Of a stretch of 27,194 nucleotides of DNA, positions 15,797-24,677 are shown in pieces. The translations under genes were made by a program, and so were the position numbers. Every line of letters begins with the position of its first letter. Positions within the stretch are counted from its first letter, which is position 1. This stretch comes from Sphingomonadales bacterium (GTDB lineage Bacteria > Pseudomonadota > Alphaproteobacteria > Sphingomonadales > Sphingomonadaceae). Location: contig JAGWUU010000005.1 of assembly GCA_028868335.1 (NCBI GenBank), positions 1 to 27,194 of the forward strand, written 5' to 3'. The notes under the pieces were generated by a model. It made no database searches. It was not told where the DNA came from and saw nothing but the letters and a program-made list of their open reading frames with translations.

Positions 15797-18079
15797 TCAG
15801 CCCGCCACGCCTGCCGCCGCCAGCACCGCCAAGGTCAGTACGTCAGGAGCGATGGCGGTCATCGGCGCGATCTGCACCGGCTTTTCCATCCCGATCAGCA
15901 TCGGCCCGATCGTGGCGTTACCGGCCAGTTCGCGCAGCAGCTTTGCCGAAATGTTGGCCGATTGCAGTCCGGGCATGATCAGCACGTTGGCCGGGCCCGA
16001 AAGACGGCTGAAGGGATAGTTCTTCATCACCGTCGGGTTGAGCGCCGCGTCCGGGGCAAGCTCACCCTCGTATTCGAACCCGGGGTTCTGGGTATCGAGG
16101 ATCGCCACGGCATCGCGCAAGGGTTCCAGCCAGCGGCCCGGCGGGTTTCCGAAGGTCGAATAGGACAGGAAGGCGACGCGCGGCTCGTGCCCCAGGCGGC
16201 GGGCGACGGCGGCCGTCTCGGTCGCGAAGCGGGCCAGATCCTCGGCGCTGGGGCGTTCGTTGACCGTGGTGTCAGCGAGGAACACGGTATAGTTCTTGCC
16301 GATCATCAGGTGGATGCCGAAGGGCAACTGGCCGGGCTTGGGATCGAGCACCTGGCGCACTTCGCGGATGGTCTGGGCGAAGGTGCGGGTCATGCCGGTG
16401 ACCATCGCATCGCCCACCCCCAGCTTGAGCAGGGCCGAGGCGAAGATGTTGCGGTCCTGGTTGACCATGCGGCGCACGTCGCGCTCAAGGAACCCGCGCC
16501 GTTTGAGCCGCTCGTAGAGCATCTCGACCATCGCGGGGACGTGGGTGCTGACCGCCGAGTTCTCAATCTGCCAGGTTTCGGGCGCCTCGACGCCCAGCTC
16601 CGCCAGCTTGGCGCGGACCGCCTCGGTCCGCCCGACGAGCACCGGCTCGCCATAGCCATAGTCGCGGTACTGGATCGCGGCGCGCAGCACGATCTCGTTC
16701 TCGGCCTCGGCGAAGATCACCCGCCGGGGGTTTGCCTTGACCGTCTCGTAAACCTGGGTCAGCACCGAGGTGGTCGGGTTGAGCCGCGCCTTGAGGCTGG
16801 TGCGATAGGCGTCGAAATCCTCGATCGGCTTCTGCGCTACGCCGGTATCCATCGCCGCCTTGGCGACGGCCGAGGATACGACTTCCATCAGCCGCGGATC
16901 GAACGGCGCGGGGATGATGTATTCCGGGCCGAACTGGTACTTGATGCCATAGGCCGCGGCGACCTCGTCCGGCACGGTTTCGCGGGCCAGCTCCGCGATC
17001 GCGCGGGCTGCGGCGATCTTCATCTCTTCGTTGATCGCGGTGGCGCGTACATCCAGCGCGCCGCGGAAGATGAACGGGAAGCCCAGCACATTGTTGACCT
17101 GGTTGGGATAATCCGACCGCCCGGTGGCGACGATCGCATCGGGGCGCACCGCCTTGGCATCGGGCGGGGTGATCTCGGGGTCGGGATTGGCCATGGCAAA
17201 GATGATCGGCTTGGGCGCCATCTTCTCGACCCATTCGGGCTTCAGCGCGCCCGCCGCCGACAGGCCAAGGAAGATGTCCGCCCCGGCCAGCGCTTCCTCA
17301 AGGGTGCGGTCGGCAGTGTCGATCGCGTGGGCACTCTTCCACTGGTCCATGCCCTTTTCGCGGCCGCGATAGATCACGCCCGAACGGTCGCAGACGGTGA
17401 CGTTCTGGTGCCTGACCCCCATCGACTTGATCAGCGCGGTGCAGGCCAGCGCCGAGGCCCCGGCACCGTTGACCACCATCTTGACGTCCTCGAGCTTGCG
17501 CCCGGTCAGGAAGCAGGCATTGAGCAGCCCGGCGGCGGCGATGATCGCGGTGCCGTGCTGGTCATCGTGCATCACCGGGATCTTCATCTTCTCGCGCAGT
17601 GCCTGTTCGATCACGAAGCACTCGGGGGCCTTGATGTCCTCAAGGTTGATCCCGCCGAAGCTGGGCTCGAGCAAGGCCACCGCGTCGATGAAGGCCTGCG
17701 GGTCTTCGGTGGCAACCTCGATGTCGATCGAATCGACATCGGCGAAGCGCTTGAACAGCACCGACTTGCCTTCCATCACCGGCTTCGATGCCAGCGCGCC
17801 GAGGTTGCCCATGCCAAGGATCGCCGTGCCGTTGGAAATCACCGCAACCAGGTTGCCCTTCGCTGTATATTCGTAGGCATTGGCCGGATCGTCAGCGATC
17901 GCCTGGACCGGCACCGCGACGCCGGGCGAATAGGCCAGGCTCAGGTCGCGCTGGGTTGCCATGGGCTTCGATGCGATGATCTCGATCTTACCGGGGCGGA
18001 TGGTGCTGTGATAGAACAGCGCCTCGCGCTCGGTGAAACGGACGTTGCTTTCGCTTGTCTGGGTCAGGTCTTCGGCCAC
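15797..18079 (-). CDS. maeB: NADP-dependent malic enzyme with phosphotransacetylase-like domain (MaeB)
   Basis: Cytoplasmic oxidative decarboxylation of malate to pyruvate with NADP reduction. Hybrid protein of 760 residues: malic domain at about 10-420 and a phosphate acetyltransferase-like domain at about 430-755. Visible motifs are LAYSPGVAVP (48-57), KGNLVAVISNGTAILGMGN, EGKSVLFKRF, the metal-binding NLEDIKAP and HDDQHGT (171-177), and the dinucleotide loop NGAGASALA (204-212). In known MaeB enzymes the PTA-like domain is regulatory and senses acetyl-CoA rather than being catalytic. The start is taken as GTG 18079, with GGAG eight bases upstream; ATG 18100 is an alternative with a poorer ribosome site. 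It is followed by a CitE-like lyase gene after 4 bp. Confidence 0.93.
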   Translation of the reverse strand: MAEDLTQTSESNVRFTEREALFYHSTIRPGKIEIIASKPMATQRDLSLAYSPGVAVPVQAIADDPANAYEYTAKGNLVAVISNGTAILGMGNLGALASKPVMEGKSVLFKRFADVDSIDIEVATEDPQAFIDAVALLEPSFGGINLEDIKAPECFVIEQALREKMKIPVMHDDQHGTAIIAAAGLLNACFLTGRKLEDVKMVVNGAGASALACTALIKSMGVRHQNVTVCDRSGVIYRGREKGMDQWKSAHAIDTADRTLEEALAGADIFLGLSAAGALKPEWVEKMAPKPIIFAMANPDPEITPPDAKAVRPDAIVATGRSDYPNQVNNVLGFPFIFRGALDVRATAINEEMKIAAARAIAELARETVPDEVAAAYGIKYQFGPEYIIPAPFDPRLMEVVSSAVAKAAMDTGVAQKPIEDFDAYRTSLKARLNPTTSVLTQVYETVKANPRRVIFAEAENEIVLRAAIQYRDYGYGEPVLVGRTEAVRAKLAELGVEAPETWQIENSAVSTHVPAMVEMLYERLKRRGFLERDVRRMVNQDRNIFASALLKLGVGDAMVTGMTRTFAQTIREVRQVLDPKPGQLPFGIHLMIGKNYTVFLADTTVNERPSAEDLARFATETAAVARRLGHEPRVAFLSYSTFGNPPGRWLEPLRDAVAILDTQNPGFEYEGELAPDAALNPTVMKNYPFSRLSGPANVLIMPGLQSANISAKLLRELAGNATIGPMLIGMEKPVQIAPMTAIAPDVLTLAVLAAAGVAG

Positions 18080-18189
18080 GCGTAATCTCCGGTTTCGCAT
18101 TGGCCCTAACCCAGCGAAACGCGACGCGATAGGGGAAAGCTTCGATCGCAAGGCTCCCGAATCGTCGATAGTCCCGCTAACCCGACAGT

Positions 18190-20793
18190 ATGTCCGCTCC
18201 CGCGACCCCGATGATGGCCCAATATCTGGCGCTCAAGGCCGAAGCGGGAGACTGCCTGCTGTTCTACCGGATGGGCGATTTCTTCGAGTTGTTCTTTGAC
18301 GACGCCAAGCAGGCGGCGCAGATCCTCGACATCGCGCTGACCAGCAGGGGGGAGCATCTCGGCATGCCGATCCCGATGTGCGGCGTGCCGGTCCATTCTG
18401 CCGAGGGCTACCTTGCGCGGCTTATCAAGGCGGGGTGCCGGGTGGCAATCGCCGAGCAAGTCGAAACGCCCGAGGAAGCGAAGCGGCGCGGCGGGTCGAA
18501 GGCGCTGGTCGGTCGCGACATTGTTCGCTTCGTTACGGCCGGAACGCTCACCGAAGAAGCTTTGCTCGAACCGCGGCGCGCCAATGTTCTGGCCGCCGTG
18601 TGCGAAGTACGCGGTACGGCGGGGATCGCCGCCTGCGACATCTCGACCGGACGGATGGAGCTTGAGGAATGCGCGGCAGACCTGATTGGCGCGGCACTCG
18701 CCCGGCTGGGGGCAAGCGAAACGGTTGCGCCCGAAGGGTGGGACGGTGCTCCGGCCGATGCGATCATCCGGCCAACCCGCGACTTTTCGAGCGATGGCGG
18801 CGATGCGCGGCTGAAGGCGGTTCACGGTGTTGCCACGCTTGACGGGTTCGGAGCGTTTTCCCGGCCCATGCTGGCAGCGGCGGGCGGGCTCGTCGCCTAT
18901 CTCGATCATGTCGGGCGCGGCAATCTGCCGCTGCTGTTGCCGCCGGTCGCGCGATCCGGTGACGCGCATCTGGCAATGGACGAAGCGACCCGGGCGAGTC
19001 TTGAAATTCTCGTGTCGAGCAGCGGCACGCGGCGCGGCAGTCTGGTCGAGGCGCTGGATCGCTGCGTGACAGGAGCCGGGGCGCGGCAACTGGCCGAGGA
19101 TCTGTCCGCCCCGCTGACCGACCGCGCCGCCATTGACGAGCGGCTGGCGCTGGTTGCCTGGCTTCATGACGATCCCCTGCTCCGCGGCGACCTGCGTGCG
19201 GTGCTGCGGGCACTGCCTGACGTGGGCCGGGCGCTGGGCAGGGTGGTTGCAGGCCGCGGAAGCCCACGCGATCTCGGGCAATTGCGCGATGGTCTGGGCG
19301 AAGCGCGGCGCATCCACGATCACTTGCAACGGCGAGGCGAACGGCCCGCGTTGCTTGAGGCGCTGCTCCCGAGTCTCACCGGCCATGGCGCGCTGACCGA
19401 CCTGCTCGCGCGCGCGCTTGTCACCGGTCCGCCAACCGAGCGGGGGCAGGGCGGCTACATTGCCGAAGGATATGACGCCGCACTCGACGAACTGCGCCGG
19501 ATCTCGGGCGACGCCCGCCGCGCGATCGCCGCGCTTGAGGCGAAGTACCGTGACCAGACCGGGATCGCGGCGCTCAAGATCCGCCATAACGGCGTTCTCG
19601 GCTACTTTATCGAGGTTCCCGCTGCACGCGCCGATGCGCTGATGGCGCCTGACAGCGGCTTTACCCATCGCCAGACCATGGCCGGGGCGGTGCGGTTCAA
19701 CGCGCTGGCGCTCCACGAGGAGGCGAGCCGCATAGCGGAGGCTGGCGGCCATGCCCTTGCCGCCGAGGAAGCTCATTTCGAGGAACTGGTTGCCCGCGCG
19801 ATCGAGGCGCGTCACGCCATTGCCGCCACCGCTGCCGCTCTGGCACGGATCGACGTGGCCGCCGGACAGGCCGAACGCGCCGTCGAGGGTGGCTGGACCC
19901 GGCCGGTGGTCAGCGAGGACACGGTTCTCGAGATCGAAGGCGGTCGTCATCCCGTGGTCGAGGCAGCGTTGGCGGTCCGCAATGAACGCTTCGTTGCCAA
20001 CGATTGCCGCCTTGCCCCGGAGGACAGGCTATGGCTGATTGGCGGCCCGAACATGGGCGGCAAGTCGACCTTCCTCAGGCAGAATGCGCTGATAGTACTG
20101 CTGGCCCAGGCCGGAGGATTCGTGCCTGCGCTGAAAGCGCGCGTGGGCCTTGTGGACCGCTTGTTCAGTCGGGTCGGCGCCGCCGACAACCTTGCGCGCG
20201 GACGCTCCACCTTCATGGTGGAAATGGTTGAAACAGCAGCAATTCTTTCGCAGGCCGGTGAGCGCAGCTTCATCATTCTCGATGAAGTCGGGCGCGGCAC
20301 ATCGACTTACGACGGCCTCGCGCTGGCCTGGGCGGTGGCCGAGGCGGTCCATTCGGCCAACCGCAGCCGCTGCCTCTTCGCGACGCATTACCACGAGCTG
20401 GCGCGGCTGGCGGAGACCTGCGAGGCCCTGTCGCTCCACCACGTCAGGGCGCGTGAGTGGAAGGGCGATCTTGTCCTGTTGCACGAGGTTGCCGCAGGTC
20501 CGGCGGACCGCTCCTACGGGCTTGCCGTGGCCAAGCTCGCGGGGGTTCCGGCGCCGGTTGTCGCCCGCGCCAAGGCCGTGCTCGACCGGCTGGAGAAAGC
20601 GCGCGCGCAAAACGGCGGGCTGGCGACAGGATTGGGCGATTTACCCCTGTTTGCCGCCGCTGCCGAGCATGAAGAGGAGGCGGTTGATGCCCTGCGCGAG
20701 CGGCTTTCAGGACTGGATATCGACGCCCTGACCCCGCGCGAGGCGCTGGATCTGCTCTACGAACTGCAGCGCGAGGCGGAGAGCCTTCCTTAA
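18190..20793 (+). CDS. mutS: DNA mismatch repair protein MutS
   Basis: Recognises mismatches and small loops to start methyl-independent or -directed repair with MutL. Length 867 residues, normal. The N-terminal mismatch-contact motif is GDFFELF (29-35), giving Phe31-x-Glu33. The connector, lever and clamp domains follow, with the clamp-return motif GVLGYFIEVP. The ATPase has Walker A GGPNMGGKST (618-627), the signature region ARGRSTFMVEM, Walker B FIILDEVGRGTSTYDG (Asp698, Glu699) and the FATHYHEL helix. The C-terminal helix-turn region TPREALDLLYELQREA is the family's dimerisation tail. ATG 18190 begins just before the conserved MMAQYLALKA segment. It is divergent from maeB across 110 bp and is followed 23 bp later by a small gene. 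Confidence 0.97.
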   Translation: MSAPATPMMAQYLALKAEAGDCLLFYRMGDFFELFFDDAKQAAQILDIALTSRGEHLGMPIPMCGVPVHSAEGYLARLIKAGCRVAIAEQVETPEEAKRRGGSKALVGRDIVRFVTAGTLTEEALLEPRRANVLAAVCEVRGTAGIAACDISTGRMELEECAADLIGAALARLGASETVAPEGWDGAPADAIIRPTRDFSSDGGDARLKAVHGVATLDGFGAFSRPMLAAAGGLVAYLDHVGRGNLPLLLPPVARSGDAHLAMDEATRASLEILVSSSGTRRGSLVEALDRCVTGAGARQLAEDLSAPLTDRAAIDERLALVAWLHDDPLLRGDLRAVLRALPDVGRALGRVVAGRGSPRDLGQLRDGLGEARRIHDHLQRRGERPALLEALLPSLTGHGALTDLLARALVTGPPTERGQGGYIAEGYDAALDELRRISGDARRAIAALEAKYRDQTGIAALKIRHNGVLGYFIEVPAARADALMAPDSGFTHRQTMAGAVRFNALALHEEASRIAEAGGHALAAEEAHFEELVARAIEARHAIAATAAALARIDVAAGQAERAVEGGWTRPVVSEDTVLEIEGGRHPVVEAALAVRNERFVANDCRLAPEDRLWLIGGPNMGGKSTFLRQNALIVLLAQAGGFVPALKARVGLVDRLFSRVGAADNLARGRSTFMVEMVETAAILSQAGERSFIILDEVGRGTSTYDGLALAWAVAEAVHSANRSRCLFATHYHELARLAETCEALSLHHVRAREWKGDLVLLHEVAAGPADRSYGLAVAKLAGVPAPVVARAKAVLDRLEKARAQNGGLATGLGDLPLFAAAAEHEEEAVDALRERLSGLDIDALTPREALDLLYELQREAESLP

Positions 20794-20816
20794 CCAGCCG
20801 GTGCTAGTCTCGCGCC

Positions 20817-21011
20817 ATGTTCGGGACCAGTATCTTCTCGGTTTTTCGCAGCCGCTGGAAGGCGGTGATGTGGTCGGCGGGTATCCTGATGACCGCCTAT
20901 TGCTCGATCCCCTCGCCCGAGGAAAGCGCGCAGAAACAGGCACCCCAGGCCGCTGATCTCAAGGCACTGCAAGGCGCGCTGGACGATGCACAAAAGAGCA
21001 CAGGCCAGTAA
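20817..21011 (+). CDS. Small single-helix membrane protein downstream of mutS
   Basis: Frame of 64 residues, 23 bp behind mutS. It has a basic N-terminus (FRSRWKAV) leading into one hydrophobic helix (about 15-30, AVMWSAGILMTAYCSI) and then a polar, Ala/Gln-rich tail that could form a short coiled helix. I do not recognise a named family, though small proteins of this build are common in sphingomonads. The ribosome site is weak, so it may depend on read-through from mutS. The positive-inside pattern and position argue for a real gene, but a chance frame cannot be excluded. Confidence 0.55.
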   Translation: MFGTSIFSVFRSRWKAVMWSAGILMTAYCSIPSPEESAQKQAPQAADLKALQGALDDAQKSTGQ

Positions 21012-21020
21012 CCACTGCTT

Positions 21021-22253
21021 CTAAAGCGCGTCGAGGCGGGCCGTCCATGCCTCGACGATGGTGTTCATGTTCCACCGCTCGGCAGCACGTTGGAGAGCAG
21101 CCTTGCCGAGTGCATTTCGCCGCGCCGGATCGTCGGCAAGGTCGGCCATTGCCACGGCGAGCGCATTGGCGTCGCCGGGCGGGGTGACGACGCCGCAGCC
21201 CGTCACTTCATCGTACAGCCCGGTGCCCGACTCAGTGGTCGCAATCACCGGCCGACCCGATGCCAGCATGTTGGTGAGTTTCGATGGCAGGACGAGGTCG
21301 GCTGCTCCGGCGATCTGGGGGAGAAGGTGCATGTCGGCCATGGCCAGCAGCGCGCCCATCCGTTCCGCCGGTTGCAGACCGTGGAGCTGCACGTTGGCCA
21401 GCCCTGCCGCCTGACGACGCAGTTCCGCAAGATTGGGACCTTCGCCGCAGATCACGATCGCGATGTCGGGCCGATGTTGTAGAAGCCGGGCGGCTTCGAT
21501 CAGCACGTCGATCCCCTGCTTGCGCGCGATGTTGCCCGAATAGAGCGCGACCGTGCGGCCGGTCAGTCCCCATGCGGCGCGCAGGATGTCGGCACCGGCT
21601 GGATCGGACACGAAGCGGGGATCGGCCCAGTTGCGCAGCTCGCAAACCCGCTGCGCCGCCACGCCCTTGGCGACGAGGCGCTTGGCCATCTGCGGGCTGA
21701 TCGTCGAAACCCGGTCGGCGAGCCGCAAGATCCGGCCCTCGGCCCGCAGCGCGATGCGCGCGACCCATCCCGCGCGGGGCAGCAGTCCGGTGGCGAGCGC
21801 GGCCTCGACCTCGAAGTCCTGGACGTGGACCCACAACCGCGCACCGGCAAGGCGCGCGGCGATCCACGCGCTAACGACGCCCGGCAGCGCCGGTGCTATC
21901 GCTATCACCACCTGCGGCCGATCGGGCTTGCGGCGCAGAGCCGCGCCGATTGCAACCGGCAGCGCCGCCAGCGCAAAGCTGGCGAGGTGGATCACGCGCT
22001 TCAATCCGCCCGGTTCCGCAGGTATGTAATGCGGGCAGCGGGTGACGGAGATGCCGCGCTCCACCGATCGCCGCCAGCCGCCCGGGAAGCCGGGATAGCG
22101 CCGCCATTGCGGATAGTAGGGCTGCCCGGCGATCACCTCCACCGCGCGTCCGCTGGCGACCAGCGCCTCGGCAAGGCCGTGGGTGTAGAGGCCGATGCCA
22201 ACCGGCTCTGGCGCGTAGTTGAGCCCGACGATGAGCAGGCGGTGCATGGTCAT
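21021..22253 (-). CDS. WcaI-like GT4-family glycosyltransferase
   Basis: Cytoplasmic or membrane-associated glycosyltransferase of 410 residues with GT-B fold, resembling the colanic-acid-type WcaI family. The N-terminal domain begins LLIVGLNYAPEPVGIGLYTHGLAEAL and contains VIAGQPYYPQWRRYPGF, both hallmarks of WcaI proteins. The C-terminal nucleotide-sugar domain shows ALYSGNIARKQGIDVLIEAA, VICGEGPN and the donor-binding segment ADLVLPSKLTNMLASGRPVIAT. Donor and acceptor are unknown. Start ATG 22253 overlaps the stop of the preceding nucleotidyltransferase gene (ATGA); ATG 22247, two codons later, is an alternative. It ends the lptC-lptA gene string and converges on the small post-mutS gene. 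Confidence 0.88.
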   Translation of the reverse strand: MTMHRLLIVGLNYAPEPVGIGLYTHGLAEALVASGRAVEVIAGQPYYPQWRRYPGFPGGWRRSVERGISVTRCPHYIPAEPGGLKRVIHLASFALAALPVAIGAALRRKPDRPQVVIAIAPALPGVVSAWIAARLAGARLWVHVQDFEVEAALATGLLPRAGWVARIALRAEGRILRLADRVSTISPQMAKRLVAKGVAAQRVCELRNWADPRFVSDPAGADILRAAWGLTGRTVALYSGNIARKQGIDVLIEAARLLQHRPDIAIVICGEGPNLAELRRQAAGLANVQLHGLQPAERMGALLAMADMHLLPQIAGAADLVLPSKLTNMLASGRPVIATTESGTGLYDEVTGCGVVTPPGDANALAVAMADLADDPARRNALGKAALQRAAERWNMNTIVEAWTARLDAL

Positions 22254-23398
22254 TGCCGTTCGAGCCATGCGGTCAGCCGGGCATGGTCGCGCGCCTGGGC
22301 GCGAAACTGGCGCGAAAGCAGGCGCGGCGCGTGGCGGGCGGTGCGGCTTGCCAGCCAGCGCAGGAAACCGCCCTCGTAGGGGGTGGCGAGGCCGCGAAAG
22401 CGCGTGATCAGTCCATGCACGCCGCCGTGCAGCGCCTGCCCCATGCCGTGGGTTCCGCCCGTGCTGTACGGCATCGGCAGCAACAAGGCCGTGGCGGCTT
22501 CCAGCACGGCTTCGTCGGGCGTCAGGCCATCGGGAGCGGAGGCGGGCAAGGCGTTTGGCCCGTGATAACGATGCGACAGGGCGAACAGCAGTGCGGCGCC
22601 CGTGGCCCATCCGCCTGTTTGTGCGCGGGTCCACCAGTCCGGCCAGTCGACAGGTGTGCTGTCAGCCAGCAACGCAAGGTCGGAAAGCACCAGCGGCCCG
22701 CAATCGAGGCGGTGGCTGTAGAGGGCGTGGATCACCAGATGATCGAGCAGGTCGGCCGGAGCGGGATAGCGCACCCCGTCGCGCATGATGGCACCTGCGC
22801 GCATCCTGTCCTCGGCCTCTCCCGCAACCGCGCCCGTTGGGCCGTTCGCCGGTTCCCACAACCATTGGTGCAACTCGATGAGGGTGCCGCGTGGCGCCAG
22901 CAGCATCGGCAGGTGCCGGTATTGCGCGATGGTGTCGGCCAATGGCACGGTTTGCGCTTCGTAAGGGCGATAGCCCGCCGCCAGCAGCCGCTCGTAGGCC
23001 GGGATCACGCTGTCGGGATCGAGCAGCAGGTCCAGATCGCGCAGCGGGCGTTCGGCCGGATGGGCGTAGGCATGACGGGCCAGCCAGGCGCCCTTGAGCG
23101 CAATCGGCGCAAAGCCGTCGGCCTGAAGCACGGCGCAGCATTCGACCAGTTCAGCATGTTGCGCCAGAGCCTGGATCGCGCTGCCGCGATGGGCGGCCTG
23201 CCAGTTGGCGCGGACTGCCGCCGGGATCGTCTGATGATCGCGGTGCAGCGCATGAAGGCGGGGTTGCAGGCGGTGCGCGGCCGCCAGTTCGTCAAGCGCG
23301 GCCCAATCGTCATCGTCGAACCCGCTGGCGGGCCGATCGCGACCGGGGCCCAGCAACGCGAGCAGGGCGCGGCAATGCGCGGCCCGGCTGGCCAACAT
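22250..23398 (-). CDS. Putative nucleotidyltransferase (NTP_transf_5-like)
   Basis: Protein of 382 residues resembling the uncharacterised nucleotidyltransferase family NTP_transf_5. The motif APIALKGAWLARHAY (Lys102, Gly103) followed by RPLRDLDLLLDP (Asp121, Asp123) matches the hG-x-hh / D-h-D-h pattern of the polymerase-beta-like fold, where the two aspartates bind metal. A histidine in LIELHQWLWEP and the segment DLLDHLVIHALYSHR are typical of the family. Members often occur in surface polysaccharide or modified-peptide loci, but substrates are not established. It starts 9 bp after lptA and is coupled by ATGA to the glycosyltransferase downstream, suggesting both act on one envelope pathway. 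Confidence 0.8.
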   Translation of the reverse strand: MLASRAAHCRALLALLGPGRDRPASGFDDDDWAALDELAAAHRLQPRLHALHRDHQTIPAAVRANWQAAHRGSAIQALAQHAELVECCAVLQADGFAPIALKGAWLARHAYAHPAERPLRDLDLLLDPDSVIPAYERLLAAGYRPYEAQTVPLADTIAQYRHLPMLLAPRGTLIELHQWLWEPANGPTGAVAGEAEDRMRAGAIMRDGVRYPAPADLLDHLVIHALYSHRLDCGPLVLSDLALLADSTPVDWPDWWTRAQTGGWATGAALLFALSHRYHGPNALPASAPDGLTPDEAVLEAATALLLPMPYSTGGTHGMGQALHGGVHGLITRFRGLATPYEGGFLRWLASRTARHAPRLLSRQFRAQARDHARLTAWLERQ

Positions 23399-23406
23399 CG
23401 GCGTAC

Positions 23407-23982
23407 TCAGTTGGACTTCTTGGGCACCGAGAACGTGCCCGTCACCCGATCGCCGCTGGTCGAAGATCCCGGTGTCGTCCCCACGGCCGGGGAGCCGCCG
23501 CGCGGGCTGCCATCGACGCTCGACAACCCGGTGGCAAGGTCGATCACCAGACGTCCGCCGTTGAGCGTATCCGTGCCCCTGCGCAGCGCGACATTGCCCG
23601 CCATGGTGATGATCCGCCGGTTGAAGTCATAGATCGCGACGTCGCCCCGTGCGCTTTCGTTGCCGCGCGTCACCTCGACCCCACCGGTCGCATCGATCCG
23701 CTGGATCTTGAGGTTGCCGGCGTCGGTGTAGGCCACCGTGGTACGTGCCGCGTGAAGGTTGAGCCCGGCCTGGTTGATCGCGACGTTGCCCGAAAGGACC
23801 ACCCGGTTCTGCTTGTCCTGCAACTCGATCCGATCGGCCGCGTAGCTGACCGGCGCATCGCTGTTGTGCCCGGCGATCGCCTGGGCATCGGTGCGCCCGA
23901 TCGAAAGCGAGGCAACGGTGCCGATCGCCAGACCCGCAAGCAGCGAGCGAAGCGCGATCGAGGAAAGCGAGGTAGCGGCCAT
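23407..23982 (-). CDS. lptA: Lipopolysaccharide transport periplasmic protein LptA (OstA-like)
   Basis: Periplasmic bridge protein that carries LPS from LptC to LptD. The 191-residue precursor has a signal peptide (hydrophobic LLAGLAIGTVASLSI, likely cleaved after DAQA). A beta-jellyroll OstA domain follows: YAADRIELQDKQNRVVLSGNVAINQAGLNLHA, then IDATGGVEVTRGNESARGDVAIYDFNRRIITMAGNVALRRG and LNGGRLVIDLATG. The C-terminal tail is Gly/Ser-rich and low in complexity. ATG 23982 shares its A with the lptC stop (TGATG), so the two are translationally coupled; a GTG one codon upstream is possible. The order lptC-lptA is the usual one in proteobacteria. Confidence 0.92.
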   Translation of the reverse strand: MAATSLSSIALRSLLAGLAIGTVASLSIGRTDAQAIAGHNSDAPVSYAADRIELQDKQNRVVLSGNVAINQAGLNLHAARTTVAYTDAGNLKIQRIDATGGVEVTRGNESARGDVAIYDFNRRIITMAGNVALRRGTDTLNGGRLVIDLATGLSSVDGSPRGGSPAVGTTPGSSTSGDRVTGTFSVPKKSN

Positions 23983-24626
23983 CACGGCATCCTGAGCTTG
24001 CCGGGCGCCATCAGCAGCCGGGCGTTACCTTCGAGCGCCACGGTGCGCTCACCCAGATCGGCCACTATCCTGTTGGCGCTGAAAGTGCCAGCCGGAATGG
24101 CCCCGGAAACCCCGCCCCCGCCAAGGACCTTGCGGGTCTTGAGGTCGATCATCACGTTGCCCGCGGACAGGCGATAGCCGTCGGCCGCGGTGAACAACAC
24201 CTGGCCCGGCACGGTGACCTGCTCGCGGTCATAGTCATAAGCGCCGGAGGCCGCGGTCAATTGGGCAGGCCCTTCGTTCATCCTGATCCGGGCGGCAAGG
24301 TTGTCCATCCGCACCACCGGCTCGCGCGTGCTTTGCTGAACGGCATTGCCCGCGGTGACGGTGAAGGGACGGCCCTGGTTGTCGATCCCGCGGTACATGG
24401 CATCGGCAACGCGTATCCGGTCCTGGGTGATCGCCACCTTGTTGCGGTCAAGCAGGAAGCTGACCTCGCCGCGCGGGAACAGCGGCTGGACGATCATCGC
24501 CGCCACGATCACGCCGACAAGGCCGGGAAGCAGCCGCGCGAGAAACTGCACCCGCCGGTCGTGCGACCCGCCGGGGGCGGCCCACAGGCGGCGCTTGTCG
24601 CGGTTGATGTCGGCGGCCTGGCTCAA
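23982..24626 (-). CDS. lptC: LPS export system protein LptC
   Basis: Bitopic inner-membrane protein of 214 residues that passes LPS from the LptBFG transporter to LptA. One membrane helix (about 28-48, FLARLLPGLVGVIVAAMIV) follows a basic cytoplasmic start. The periplasmic OstA-like domain shows RIRVADAMYRGIDNQGRPFTVTAGNAVQQS, AASGAYDYDREQVTVPGQVLF and the GTFSANRIVADLGERTVALEGNARLLM end. No in-frame ATG exists between the upstream in-frame stop and the conserved region. The start is therefore taken as TTG 24626 behind a GGACGGAA ribosome site. A nearby ATG at 24631 is out of frame and meets a stop after two codons. It lies 71 bp behind the RNase D gene on the same strand. Confidence 0.88.
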   Translation of the reverse strand: MSQAADINRDKRRLWAAPGGSHDRRVQFLARLLPGLVGVIVAAMIVQPLFPRGEVSFLLDRNKVAITQDRIRVADAMYRGIDNQGRPFTVTAGNAVQQSTREPVVRMDNLAARIRMNEGPAQLTAASGAYDYDREQVTVPGQVLFTAADGYRLSAGNVMIDLKTRKVLGGGGVSGAIPAGTFSANRIVADLGERTVALEGNARLLMAPGKLRMP

Positions 24627-24651
24627 TTCATTTCCGTCCCGGAAGGCGCAT

Positions 24652-24677
24652 CACCGGGCCGGGGGAGCGGGCCGGTG
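24652..24677. repeat. Hairpin in the lptC leader
   Basis: CACCGG (24652-24657) pairs with CCGGTG (24672-24677), extended by two C-G pairs after one G-G mismatch, with an 8-base loop. It ends about 26 bases before the lptC TTG start. On the minus strand the T-run (24690-24695) precedes the hairpin, so it is not a standard terminator for the RNase D gene. Confidence 0.4.

Noticed and set aside
15962..18085. Very long plus-strand open frame (about 700 codons) antisense to maeB
   Set aside because: It is rich in Arg, Gly, His and Asp with no domain or membrane pattern, as expected for the antisense of a GC-rich gene. The minus strand encodes an unmistakable malic enzyme.
18106..19950. Long minus-strand open frame antisense to mutS
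   Set aside because: Low-complexity Arg/Gln/Pro composition and no family motif, while mutS on the plus strand carries every expected motif.
22253..23632. Plus-strand open frame of about 459 codons over the nucleotidyltransferase gene
   Set aside because: Antisense composition and no motif; the minus strand has the ALKG/DLD nucleotidyltransferase pattern and an ATGA-coupled neighbour.
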